From Prevotellaceae bacterium UBA2757 (GTDB lineage Bacteria > Bacteroidota > Bacteroidia > Bacteroidales > Bacteroidaceae), in the NCBI GenBank assembly GCA_002353215.1, contig DEJD01000102.1:12996-23109 (forward strand): a stretch of 10,114 nt of DNA, given 5' to 3'. Each line of letters opens with the position of its first letter. The first letter of the stretch is position 1. Under the pieces are notes generated by a model. The model saw nothing but the letters and a program-made list of their open reading frames with translations, was not told the origin of the DNA and made no database searches. The translations under genes were made by a program, and so were the position numbers. Shown in pieces: positions 1 to 9,563 of this stretch.

Positions 1-702
1 ATAGACAAGATAGCCCGCAAGGGAGACAACCCAAGCATCACACGCGACGTAAGCGGCGAAGGTGTGCAGCAGGGACTGCTCAAACTCCTTGAAGGTTCTA
101 TTGTCAACGTACCGCCACAAGGTGGACGCAAGCACCCGGAACAGAAATTCATTCAGGTCAACACCAAAAACATCCTGTTTATCTGTGGAGGAGCTTTCGA
201 CGGTATCGAAAAACGTATTGCCCAGCGTCTGAACACCCACGTGGTAGGATTCGATGCAGCCCGCAACGTTGCAAAGATAGACAAAAGCAATATGATGCAG
301 TATATAGCTCCGATGGACTTGAAGTCATTCGGACTTATACCGGAAATCATTGGACGATTGCCAATCCTTACACATCTGGAACCGCTGGACCGTACGGCTT
401 TGCGCAGAATCCTGACAGAACCGAAAAACTCCATCATAAAGCAGTACATTCGACTCTTCGCCCTCGATGGGGTAGAACTCACCTTCGACGAAGCCGTATT
501 CGAATATGTTGTTGATAAGGCTATAGAATTCAAACTTGGTGCCCGCGGACTCCGTTCACTCGTTGAAACTATCATGGTTGATCCGATGTACGAGATTCCT
601 TCCAAGCATGTTGACAAATACACTGTCACACTTGAGTATGCAAAGCAACAGGTCGAAAAAGCCAATATGTTTGTGCTGAAAGAGCAGACGGAAGACAAGT
701 AA
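1..702 (+). CDS. clpX: ClpX, ATP-dependent unfoldase of the ClpXP protease (5' end missing)
   Basis: This is the C-terminal 233 residues of ClpX, the hexameric AAA+ unfoldase that threads tagged proteins into ClpP; E. coli ClpX has 424 residues, so roughly the first 45% lies outside the window. The reading frame is open from base 1, and the first residues (IDKIA) appear to be the end of the Walker B motif DEIDKIA. Visible in order: the pore-2 loop region ([14 protein letters not shown], residues 6-19), the RKH loop (GRKHP, 42-46), sensor 1 (ICGGAF, 61-66), the ClpP-contact loop as VGF (82-84) where E. coli has IGF, the arginine finger (GRLP, R119) and sensor 2 (GARGLRS, R182). The tail ends in a short charged stretch and TAA. 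A strong terminator follows. In this phylum clpX usually lies after clpP and before recQ, which fits. Identification is essentially certain. Confidence 0.98.
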   Translation: MDKIARKGDNPSITRDVSGEGVQQGLLKLLEGSIVNVPPQGGRKHPEQKFIQVNTKNILFICGGAFDGIEKRIAQRLNTHVVGFDAARNVAKIDKSNMMQYIAPMDLKSFGLIPEIIGRLPILTHLEPLDRTALRRILTEPKNSIIKQYIRLFALDGVELTFDEAVFEYVVDKAIEFKLGARGLRSLVETIMVDPMYEIPSKHVDKYTVTLEYAKQQVEKANMFVLKEQTEDK

Positions 703-723
703 ACTACACATTATAAGATATAT

Positions 724-770
724 AAAGAGAGCAAAAGCAACTAGTTGTGTCATTTTGCTTTCTTTTTTTT
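724..770 (+). terminator. Rho-independent terminator of clpX
   Basis: Bases 724-736 (AAAGAGAGCAAAA) pair with 753-765 (TTTTGCTTTCTTT) in a 13-bp stem with a single G-U pair (729 with 760), followed by a T run that overlaps the 3' arm and continues to 770. The 16-nt loop holds a perfect 10-bp palindrome, CAACTAGTTG (738-747), which could form a small inner hairpin. It begins about 20 nt after the clpX stop codon and lies ahead of the recQ promoter, so it probably separates the two transcripts. The stem is AT-rich, as expected for a low-GC genome. Confidence 0.85.
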
Positions 771-834
771 ATTGCTCGTAATTTAGTTAATAATTGTCAA
801 ATTAAAAATATTTGGAATTTTTTCCATGGTTTTC

Positions 835-865
835 TTTGCCAAATAAATTGTGTTGCATAACTTTG
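835..865 (+). promoter_or_regulatory. Bacteroidota-type promoter of recQ
   Basis: A -7 box TAACTTTG (858-865) matches the TAnnTTTG consensus of the main sigma factor in Bacteroidota, and TTTG at 835-838 matches the -33 box. The spacer is 19 nt, within the usual range. Transcription would start roughly at 870-875, giving a leader of about 25 nt before the recQ ATG. The site lies downstream of the clpX terminator, so recQ probably has its own transcript. Confidence 0.8.
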
Positions 866-897
866 TGGTCGGCGACAATTAAACTACTCATATTACA

Positions 898-3072
898 ATG
901 GCAAAAAAGACCTCTCTTTACGAATCCTTGAAATACTATTTTGGCTTTGATACATTCAAGGGCGACCAAGAGAAAATCATACGGACATTGATGGAGGGCA
1001 AGAATACTTTTGTCCTTATGCCAACAGGTGGTGGTAAGTCGTTATGCTACCAGTTGCCAGCATTCCTGATGGACGGAACGGCAATTGTAATCTCTCCGCT
1101 GATTGCACTTATGAAGAATCAGGTGGATGCCATCAAATATATCAGTGAAGAAGACAATATAGCACATTTCATCAATTCTTCCTTGAGCAGAGCCAGCATC
1201 GATCAGGTGAAAACCGATATTCTTGCAGGAAAGACAAAACTGCTTTATGTGGCTCCCGAATCACTTACGAAGGAAGACAATGTGGAATTCCTGAAATCTA
1301 TAAAGATATCATTCTATGCAGTCGATGAAGCTCACTGTATCTCTGAATGGGGACATGACTTCCGACCTGAATATCGTCGCATCCGACCTATTATTAATGA
1401 TATAGGTCAGGCCCCGGTAATTGCACTTACAGCAACCGCTACCGATAAGGTGCGTACGGACATAAAGAAAAGTCTTGGCATCACTGATGCTGTGGAATTC
1501 AAATCTTCGTTCAATCGTCCGAACCTATACTATGAGGTACGTTCCAAAACGAAGGATATCAATAAAGACATTATTAAATATATAAAGCAGCATCCTGGCA
1601 AGAGCGGTATCATCTATTGTATGAGTCGCAAGAAAGTGGAAGAACTTGCAGACATACTGAAGGCAAACGACATCAAGGCAGCAGCTTATCATGCCGGTAT
1701 GGATAACAGCGTAAGAAATGCTACTCAGGATGCTTTTATCAATGAGGATATCGATGTTATTGTAGCTACAATCGCATTCGGTATGGGTATTGATAAACCG
1801 GATGTGCGCTACGTAATTCACTACGATATACCAAAGAGTCTGGAAGGCTACTATCAGGAAACCGGTCGTGCAGGACGCGATGGCGGAGAGGGTAGATGTA
1901 TAGCTTTCTATACTCATAAAGACCTGTACAGACTGGAGAAGTTCCTCGAAGGTAAACCAGTTGCAGAACAGGATATAGGCAGACAGTTGATACGTGAAAC
2001 GGCAGCATATTGCGAAACCTCAGTTTGTCGTCGTAAGATTCTCTTGCATTATTTCGGAGAGACCTACGACAAGGATAATTGCGGACAATGCGACAACTGT
2101 CTGAATCCGAAGAACCGTGTTGAGGCTAAGGAACTGCTCGTTCTTGCTTTGCAGGCAATTCATGCTGTAAAAGAGAACTTTAAGATAGACTACGTAGTTG
2201 ACTTTCTCAGAGGCAAGGAGTCGGAAACTCTGTTAGCTCATAAGCACGACCAACTCAAGGAGTTCGGTTCCGGTGCAGATGTGGAAACCTCTATGTGGAA
2301 TGCTGTATTTGCTCAGGCACAATTGAATGGTTATATAGAGAAAGAAGTTGAGAATTACGGAATTCTGAAGATAACCAAAGAAGGAAAGAAATATCTGAAG
2401 AATCCTACATCGTTTATGGTTGCTCAGGATAGCGATTATAACGGTGATTATGAGGATATGGAGGAAGGCGGTCAGTCGGTTGCAGACGAAACTCTTTATG
2501 CAATGTTGTTGTCACTAAGAAAGAAAATAGCAAAGAAATACGACGTTCCTCCATATGTTGTGTTCCAGGAAACGTCGCTCGAAGCTATGACAACCCTTTA
2601 TCCTATTACACTGGAAGAACTGCAGAACATACCTGGTGTGGGAGCGGGAAAGGCAAAACGTTATGGACAAGAGTTCTGTGACCTTATAAAACAGTATTGC
2701 GAGGAAAATGAAATAGTACGTCCTACAGACATGCGTGTTCGTACTGTTGCAAATAAATCGAAAGTCAAAGTTAATATTATTCATGGTATTGATCATCAAA
2801 TTGACCTTGAGGAGATTGCGAAGTCTAACGGTATAGGATTCGATGAATTGCTTGACGAACTGGAGGCAATCGTATATAGCGGAACAAAAATCAATATAGA
2901 TTATTTCCTTGATGAAGAACTTGACGAAGACTGTATTGATGAGATATACGAATATTTCCGCAACAGCGAAACCGATGACCTTGATACTGCGGTTCAGAAC
3001 ATCGAAGGTGACTATGACGATGAGGTAATCCGTCTTGTGCGTATCAAATTCATTTCCGAATTGGCAAACTGA
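898..3072 (+). CDS. recQ: ATP-dependent DNA helicase RecQ with C-terminal extension
   Basis: RecQ is a 3'-to-5' superfamily 2 DNA helicase used in recombination and repair. This copy has 724 residues against 609 in E. coli. In order: Walker A (PTGGGKS, K47), Walker B DEAH (143-146) followed by the aromatic-rich loop SEWGHDFRP, the ALTATAT motif, and motif VI (QETGRAGRDG from residue 320). The zinc site has cysteines at 377, 395, 398 and 401, almost the same spacing as in E. coli (380, 397, 400, 403). A winged-helix RQC region covers about 405-510, an acidic linker about 511-526, and an HRDC domain about 530-602 containing NIPGVGAGKAKRYG. The final 110 or so residues are a very acidic extension that resembles the helix-turn-helix domain (HTH_40 type) found at the end of many RecQ proteins of this phylum. 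The ATG at 898 sits just below the promoter and gives a normal N-terminus. No Shine-Dalgarno sequence is visible. Confidence 0.98.
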   Translation: MAKKTSLYESLKYYFGFDTFKGDQEKIIRTLMEGKNTFVLMPTGGGKSLCYQLPAFLMDGTAIVISPLIALMKNQVDAIKYISEEDNIAHFINSSLSRASIDQVKTDILAGKTKLLYVAPESLTKEDNVEFLKSIKISFYAVDEAHCISEWGHDFRPEYRRIRPIINDIGQAPVIALTATATDKVRTDIKKSLGITDAVEFKSSFNRPNLYYEVRSKTKDINKDIIKYIKQHPGKSGIIYCMSRKKVEELADILKANDIKAAAYHAGMDNSVRNATQDAFINEDIDVIVATIAFGMGIDKPDVRYVIHYDIPKSLEGYYQETGRAGRDGGEGRCIAFYTHKDLYRLEKFLEGKPVAEQDIGRQLIRETAAYCETSVCRRKILLHYFGETYDKDNCGQCDNCLNPKNRVEAKELLVLALQAIHAVKENFKIDYVVDFLRGKESETLLAHKHDQLKEFGSGADVETSMWNAVFAQAQLNGYIEKEVENYGILKITKEGKKYLKNPTSFMVAQDSDYNGDYEDMEEGGQSVADETLYAMLLSLRKKIAKKYDVPPYVVFQETSLEAMTTLYPITLEELQNIPGVGAGKAKRYGQEFCDLIKQYCEENEIVRPTDMRVRTVANKSKVKVNIIHGIDHQIDLEEIAKSNGIGFDELLDELEAIVYSGTKINIDYFLDEELDEDCIDEIYEYFRNSETDDLDTAVQNIEGDYDDEVIRLVRIKFISELAN

Positions 3073-3164
3073 TTCAGTCCGGTATCACATGTTAGGATTT
3101 AATGCTATTCCCATGTGTTAAATAGTATAGATTTACATGCTGTATATCCCTTGGTAAAAACTAA

Positions 3165-4751
<1,587 letters not shown>

Positions 4752-4772
4752 TAGCCATTTGATTTAGCAAAT

Positions 4773-6215
4773 ATGAAAAAGATTTTTTTTGCTGCATTGG
4801 CTCTTATGTCATGCGGCACAATGATAGGACAGGGTACTAGTGACCCTGTCATTATGAGAATAAACGGTAAGAATATACTTCGTTCCGAATTCGAATATTC
4901 TTATAACAAGAACAACAGCGATGGAGTATTGGAGAAGAAGACCGTAGAAGAATATGTTCCGCTATATGTGGACTTTAAACTGAAGGTTGCTGAAGCAGAA
5001 CGAAACGGTATCGATACTCTTACCAGTATTCGTAAGGAACTCAACGGTTACAAGGAACAGATGGTAAAGCCAACCATTGTGGATTCTGCGTATATTGAAC
5101 GTGAGGCAAAGCATACTTACGATATGACTGCAGCCCGTTTCGGTACTGACGATGTACTTACAGCTTCTCATATTCTGATTCTTCTGCGTCAGGATGCAAC
5201 TCCAGACGATGAAGTGAAAGCTAAGGCTCGCATCGATTCTATTTACGATGTACTTCGTGCTGTTCCTGCAGCTCAGTTGGAAAGCCGTTTCGCAGATGTC
5301 GCAAAGGAATGTTCTGACGACAAAGGCAGTGCTATGCGTGGCGGTGCTCTCGGACCGTTTGGCAAAGGTATGATGATTCCAGACTTTGAGACAGCAGCAT
5401 ATGCATTGAAAGCAGGTGAGATGTCTGCTCCAATCAAGTCAACCGTGGGTTATCATATCATTTATATGAAAGACCGTCATCCGTTTGAATCTTATGAGTA
5501 CCATCATGCTGCAATATTGCAGTTCCTCGACCAGCGTGGTATCAAGCAGATGTCTGCTAATGCTTATCTTGATTCCATTGCAAAGATACGTGGTGTAGAG
5601 CGTTCTGTAGTAGTAGATAGCGTTTATAAAGTATTGGCAGCAAAGGATGCTGATATGCGTAATCTGTCACAGGAATATTATGATGGCACTCTGATGTACG
5701 AAATCAGCAAGTCGCAAGTATGGGATAAGGCTCAGAACGATACATTCGGTTTGGAACATTACTTCAAACAGAATGAGAAGAATTATAAATGGGATAAACC
5801 CCGATATAGTGGAATTATTATTCGTGGAAAGGACGAGTCTGTTATTGAAAAGGCAAAGAAACTGGTAAAGAAAGTTGATGAACCAGATTGGGCACAGACT
5901 ATTGTTAATGCCTTGAATACTGATTCGGTGAAGGTAGTTCGTATTGAACGCGGCTTATTCAAACAGGGCGATAATTCTACTATAGACAAACTTGTGTTTG
6001 GTGATAAATCCAAAAACGTAAAACCTGCTAAGGATTATCCTGCAACAGGAGTCTATGGAAAGAAAATCAAGAAACCTCGTTCATACAAGGATGTCAAAGG
6101 GGCTGTAACTACAGATTATCAGAACGAAAAAGAACGTGAGTGGGTTGAAGGACTTCGTGGAAAGTATGAGGTTGTAATTTATGATGATGTTGTGAAGACC
6201 GTCAACAAACACTAA
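4773..6215 (+). CDS. Exported parvulin-type peptidyl-prolyl isomerase (SurA/PrsA-like)
   Basis: This is a 480-residue envelope protein with one clear parvulin (rotamase) domain at about 127-235: TASHILI with H133, the GGALGPFGKG core at 190-199, and VGYHIIYM with H228. Parvulins isomerise X-Pro bonds, and exported ones act as periplasmic chaperones for outer-membrane proteins. A short signal sequence (MKK then a hydrophobic stretch to about residue 19) is followed by DPVIMRINGK and an FEYSYNKN stretch, which I associate with a family in this phylum; residues about 25-125 resemble the SurA-type N-terminal chaperone region. The 245 residues after the parvulin domain are helical and lysine-rich, and I recognise no catalytic motif in them. 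C14 in LMSC gives an imperfect lipoprotein signal (Met at -2), so it could be lipid-anchored rather than soluble. The gene is 21 nt after guaB and 16 nt before the next isomerase, suggesting co-transcription. No Shine-Dalgarno is seen. Confidence 0.92.
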   Translation: MKKIFFAALALMSCGTMIGQGTSDPVIMRINGKNILRSEFEYSYNKNNSDGVLEKKTVEEYVPLYVDFKLKVAEAERNGIDTLTSIRKELNGYKEQMVKPTIVDSAYIEREAKHTYDMTAARFGTDDVLTASHILILLRQDATPDDEVKAKARIDSIYDVLRAVPAAQLESRFADVAKECSDDKGSAMRGGALGPFGKGMMIPDFETAAYALKAGEMSAPIKSTVGYHIIYMKDRHPFESYEYHHAAILQFLDQRGIKQMSANAYLDSIAKIRGVERSVVVDSVYKVLAAKDADMRNLSQEYYDGTLMYEISKSQVWDKAQNDTFGLEHYFKQNEKNYKWDKPRYSGIIIRGKDESVIEKAKKLVKKVDEPDWAQTIVNALNTDSVKVVRIERGLFKQGDNSTIDKLVFGDKSKNVKPAKDYPATGVYGKKIKKPRSYKDVKGAVTTDYQNEKEREWVEGLRGKYEVVIYDDVVKTVNKH

Positions 6216-6231
6216 TTAAATAGTTATAAAT

Positions 6232-7584
6232 ATGTCATTAAGATATTTTCTTGCTGTCTGCTTTTCTTTGTGCATTTCTTTTGCTAACGCTCAGAGTGCA
6301 TCGAACGTAGTAGATGAAGTAGTGTGGATTGTAGGTGATGAGGCTATCCTTAAATCCGATGTGGAAAATGCGCGTCTTGAGGCTTTGTCTCAGGGACAGC
6401 GTTTAGAGGGAGACCCTTATTGTGTCATCCCCGAGAATCTTGCAATTCAGAAACTCTTCCTTCATCAGGCTGCCATCGACTCTGTAAAAGTATCTGACAG
6501 TGAGGTTTTCCAACGTGTCGATCAGCGTGTCAACTACTACATCCAGCAGTTGAACGGAAAAGAAAAGATGGAGGAATACTTCGGAAAGACCACATCGCAG
6601 ATTCGTGAGAAACTCTACGATATTGTACGCGACGAAATGATGACAAGTGAGGTGCGTAGTTCTTTGGTCAAGGACGTAAAAGTAACTCCAGCTCAAGTGC
6701 GTCGTTATTTTAAGGATCTGCCTGAAGATAGTCTGCCATTTATCCCAACAAAAGTGGAGTGTCAGATTATCGTGCGTAATCCTGTTATCGAACAAGCTGA
6801 GATAGAACGTGTTAAGGCGGAATTGCGTGATTATACTGAACGCATCAATTCTGGAAGAGCACAGTTCTCCACATTGGCAGTAATGTATTCTGAGGATACA
6901 GGTACTGCACGACAAGGTGGTGAGTGCGGATTTGCCGGAAGAGGTAGTTTCGTGCCGGAGTTTTCAAATGTCGCCTTCAGTCTGAACGACCCTAAGGCAG
7001 TTTCTAAAATTGTAGAAACAGAATATGGATTCCATATTATTCAGCTTATTGAAAAACGTGGCGACCAGATAAATGTGCGTCATATTCTGCGTAAACCGCG
7101 TGTTTCTGATGCAGCTTTCACTCAGGCTATCAACGACCTTGACTCCATAGCTGATGAGATTCGTCGTGGACTCTATACTTTTGATGAGTGTACACAGTTC
7201 GTTTCCCATGATAAGGATACCCGTAATAACTACGGTAATATGTTCAACGCAGAAGATAATTCTGCTAAGTTTGAAATTAAAGACCTGCCGGCAGAAGTGG
7301 CAAAGGTAGTCAGCACCATGAATATCGGAGAAATTTCAAAACCGTTCATCATGGTGAATAATAAGGGTAAAGAAGTCGTTGCCATTGTCAAACTGAAAAA
7401 TAAGATAAATGGTCATCGTGCTAATATGGCAGACGACTATCAGGCAATGCAGGATGTTGTTGTTGCAAAGCAGAGTTTTGAGAAGATACAGAAATGGATA
7501 CGTGACAAACAGCAGACTACATATATCCATATCAATGACGAGTGGCGTAATTGTGAATTCCAATATCCAGGCTGGATAAAATAA
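6232..7584 (+). CDS. surA: SurA-like periplasmic chaperone with two parvulin domains
   Basis: This 450-residue exported protein has the SurA layout: a signal peptide with likely cleavage after FANA (residue 20), an N-terminal helical chaperone domain (about 27-165, with VWIVGDEAILKSDV at its start), two parvulin-type domains (about 174-275 and 277-390), and a short C-terminal segment. SurA binds unfolded outer-membrane proteins in the periplasm. Domain 1 keeps the GGECGFAGRGSF core (229-239) and YGFHIIQL (H268), but has CQIIV where an active domain has SHILI. Domain 2 keeps VRHIL (H284) but has NNYGNMF (332-338) in place of the glycine-rich core. Each half is therefore degenerate in a different place, and activity as an isomerase is uncertain. 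It starts at an ATG 16 nt after the preceding isomerase and ends 1 nt before the OstA-like gene, so co-transcription is likely. The symbol is assigned by architecture. Confidence 0.9.
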   Translation: MSLRYFLAVCFSLCISFANAQSASNVVDEVVWIVGDEAILKSDVENARLEALSQGQRLEGDPYCVIPENLAIQKLFLHQAAIDSVKVSDSEVFQRVDQRVNYYIQQLNGKEKMEEYFGKTTSQIREKLYDIVRDEMMTSEVRSSLVKDVKVTPAQVRRYFKDLPEDSLPFIPTKVECQIIVRNPVIEQAEIERVKAELRDYTERINSGRAQFSTLAVMYSEDTGTARQGGECGFAGRGSFVPEFSNVAFSLNDPKAVSKIVETEYGFHIIQLIEKRGDQINVRHILRKPRVSDAAFTQAINDLDSIADEIRRGLYTFDECTQFVSHDKDTRNNYGNMFNAEDNSAKFEIKDLPAEVAKVVSTMNIGEISKPFIMVNNKGKEVVAIVKLKNKINGHRANMADDYQAMQDVVVAKQSFEKIQKWIRDKQQTTYIHINDEWRNCEFQYPGWIK

Positions 7585-7585
7585 T

Positions 7586-9235
7586 TTGAAGAGAAACGGT
7601 TCCAACATATCATCTCGTTTGTTAATAGGCATTCTGTGCCTATTTGCTTTTGGTGTGCTTTTTGCTTCTATCGCTCCGGCTGATAAAGGTGAAAAGAAAT
7701 CAGACGAACAGATCCACCTTATCCATACAGATATTCTATACAAAAACTGGCAAGATCCACGAGCTGACATTCTTGTTGGACATGTGCGACTGTATCATGA
7801 CGGAGTCTATCTTGATTGTGATAGTGCCCGTTTTTATAAAGAAGAGAATTCTTTTGATGCTTATGGACATGTAAAGATGGTTCAGGGTGATACTGTTACT
7901 CTCACGGGCGATACTCTTATGTACGACGGATTTGAGATGAAAGCCCGTGCACGCGGAAATTGCGTTCTTATCGATAAAAACACACGTCTGGAAAGTGATA
8001 ATCTCGATTACGACCGCGTGTATAGTGTCGGTATGTATTTGTATGGTGGAACACTCTACGATGGTGATAATGTGCTTGTTAGTGACTGGGGACAATTGAC
8101 TACAACTACACATGAGGCATTCTTTACCGACAATGTAGTGCTGACTAATCCGCAGTTCAAACTTGTCACTGATACTTTGTATTATTATACAGATACAAAG
8201 ATTGCACGAATTGTTACACCTTCTAACATAACTACCGATGACGGTACGTTTATATATGGAATAAAGGGTGACTATGCTACAGAAACAGGTGAAGCATTCC
8301 TACTCAACCGCTCATACATAATTAAAGATATGCGCCGTGTAGAGGGAGACAGCCTTCATACCGATAAAGATACTGGATTCAGTGAAGTATTCGGTAATGC
8401 AATAATAACAGATGAGGAGAATTACTGTATGATTACAGGAAACTATTGCAGTTATGATGACAATACCGGTACAGCCGTTGCAACTGACAGTGCTGTTGCA
8501 TATGAATATTCCCAACCGCCAGACACTTTGTTCCTGCATGCAGACACACTGAAAATGTACACATATAACATCAATACTGATTCTGTGTACCGTGATATGC
8601 ATGCATACCATCATGTGCGTTTCTTTCGTAACGACGTTCAGGGAGTCTGTGACTCAATGGTCACTCATGAACTGGATTCGTGTACCTATATGTACGGACA
8701 ACCGATACTGTGGAATGAGGAACAACAGCTTTTCGGTGAGGAAATCCGCATATACAACAATGATAGCACCATTGATTGGATACATGTCATAGACCAGGCT
8801 ACTACTATCGAACAGATAGACTCTATTTCATACAATCAGGTAGAATCAAGAGAGATGTTCTGCTATTTTGTTGACGGACAGATAGATCATAATGTAGCTA
8901 AGGGTAATGTGTTTGTTGATTATTTCATGAATGAAGACGATGGTAATCGAATAGGCATGAACTATTCGGAGAGCACAGAACTCATTATCTACATGAAGGA
9001 TAAGAAGGTTCAGAAAATATGGATGCCTGCTGCAACTGGTACTGTATATCCAGAACTTATGATTCCTTCTGAAAAACGCTATCTGAGTCGTTTCGCGTGG
9101 TTCGACTACATACGTCCTACGGATCGTTACGATATTTTTAAGTGGCGTTCTAAAGGTGATAAGAATGTGCTGAAGAAGACAGAGCGTAGGGAAGTGCCAT
9201 TACAGAAACTCAATAAACTAAAGAAAAAGAATTAA
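7586..9235 (+). CDS. Exported OstA/LptA-like protein, TTG start
   Basis: This is a 549-residue protein of the OstA-like family, related to LptA and to the N-terminal part of LptD, which form the beta-jellyroll bridge that carries lipopolysaccharide across the periplasm. The region from about residue 40 to 300 is a run of short beta strands with recurring turns such as GHVRLYHDGVYLDCDSARFY, YGHVKMVQGDTVTLTGDTLMY and GNAIITDEENYCMITGNYCSY, each pairing a 'G-hydrophobic' strand with a 'D-x-x-Y' strand. It is longer than LptA (about 185 residues in E. coli), and I see no LptD-like barrel. The N-terminus (KR, then a hydrophobic stretch at about 11-31) is a signal peptide or anchor. The start must be TTG at 7586: a stop codon lies in frame at 7577-7579 and the first in-frame ATG would remove about 95 residues including the signal. 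It begins 1 nt after the surA-like stop codon, which suggests translational coupling. The exact lipid ligand is inferred from family membership. Confidence 0.87.
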   Translation: MKRNGSNISSRLLIGILCLFAFGVLFASIAPADKGEKKSDEQIHLIHTDILYKNWQDPRADILVGHVRLYHDGVYLDCDSARFYKEENSFDAYGHVKMVQGDTVTLTGDTLMYDGFEMKARARGNCVLIDKNTRLESDNLDYDRVYSVGMYLYGGTLYDGDNVLVSDWGQLTTTTHEAFFTDNVVLTNPQFKLVTDTLYYYTDTKIARIVTPSNITTDDGTFIYGIKGDYATETGEAFLLNRSYIIKDMRRVEGDSLHTDKDTGFSEVFGNAIITDEENYCMITGNYCSYDDNTGTAVATDSAVAYEYSQPPDTLFLHADTLKMYTYNINTDSVYRDMHAYHHVRFFRNDVQGVCDSMVTHELDSCTYMYGQPILWNEEQQLFGEEIRIYNNDSTIDWIHVIDQATTIEQIDSISYNQVESREMFCYFVDGQIDHNVAKGNVFVDYFMNEDDGNRIGMNYSESTELIIYMKDKKVQKIWMPAATGTVYPELMIPSEKRYLSRFAWFDYIRPTDRYDIFKWRSKGDKNVLKKTERREVPLQKLNKLKKKN

Positions 9236-9252
9236 TTAAATACAAGTAAGAT

Positions 9253-9549
9253 ATGGGAATGTTTTCAGTGCGTAAGCCGCGCGGATTCCAACACAACTAT
9301 ATATATTACGATCCGCGTAAGGAAAAACTAAAGAATATAGAAGAGAATGCCAAACGTGAACTGGGGTTGTTGCCAGAGAAGGAATTCTCTCCTGAAGACA
9401 TACGTGGACGATTTATCAATGCCACTACACATGTACGTCGTCGTAAGGAAAGTGGCAGGAAGCCTGTCCCATATGGTATATTGATATTTGCAATCATCGT
9501 TTTAGTGCTCATCATGCGCTATATCATAACAGGCAGAATGATGTTGTAA
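9253..9549 (+). CDS. Small protein with one C-terminal membrane segment, function unknown
   Basis: I do not recognise a named family for this 98-residue protein, although a similar protein seems usual between the OstA-like gene and mutL in related genomes. The first 70 residues are polar: an opening [12 protein letters not shown], an aromatic patch NYIYYD (15-20), a charged, helix-like stretch (22-37) and the segment [15 protein letters not shown] (40-54). A basic cluster RRRKESGRK (62-70) is followed by a hydrophobic segment at about 74-92 and a tail of six residues. By the positive-inside rule the N-terminal part should face the cytoplasm, making it a tail-anchored inner-membrane protein. 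It has no signal peptide. It lies 17 nt after the OstA-like gene and 14 nt before mutL. Its place beside envelope genes suggests, but does not show, a role there. Coding status is supported by the clean frame, tight packing and absence of any competing gene. Confidence 0.85.
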   Translation: MGMFSVRKPRGFQHNYIYYDPRKEKLKNIEENAKRELGLLPEKEFSPEDIRGRFINATTHVRRRKESGRKPVPYGILIFAIIVLVLIMRYIITGRMML

Positions 9550-9563
9550 GAGGCAGTTCTAGC

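Noticed and set aside
244..252. VGF instead of IGF in the ClpP-contact loop of ClpX as a sign of altered partner choice
   Set aside because: The first position of this loop varies between hydrophobic residues in the family, so Ile to Val is a mild change.
153..698. Open frame of 181 codons on the - strand, opposite clpX
   Set aside because: It is a shadow of the clpX coding pattern, with a serine-rich composition, no recognisable domain and no promoter box seen ahead of it.
703..897. A small RNA or short gene in the clpX-recQ gap
   Set aside because: The gap is fully explained by the clpX terminator, an AT-rich stretch and the recQ promoter; no open frame of useful length or further stable structure was seen.
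3086..3117. CACATG...CATGTG hairpin after recQ as a terminator
   Set aside because: The 6-bp stem has a 20-nt loop and no T run follows, so it does not fit an intrinsic terminator.
4757..4772. ATTTG-ATTTAG-CAAAT inverted repeat directly before the start codon at 4773
   Set aside because: The stem is five pairs with a single G-C, too weak to expect a stable structure; it is probably chance in an AT-rich gap.
7582..7588. TAATTTG as a promoter -7 box for the OstA-like gene
   Set aside because: It has only one base between TA and TTTG, whereas the consensus needs two, and it overlaps the stop and start codons.
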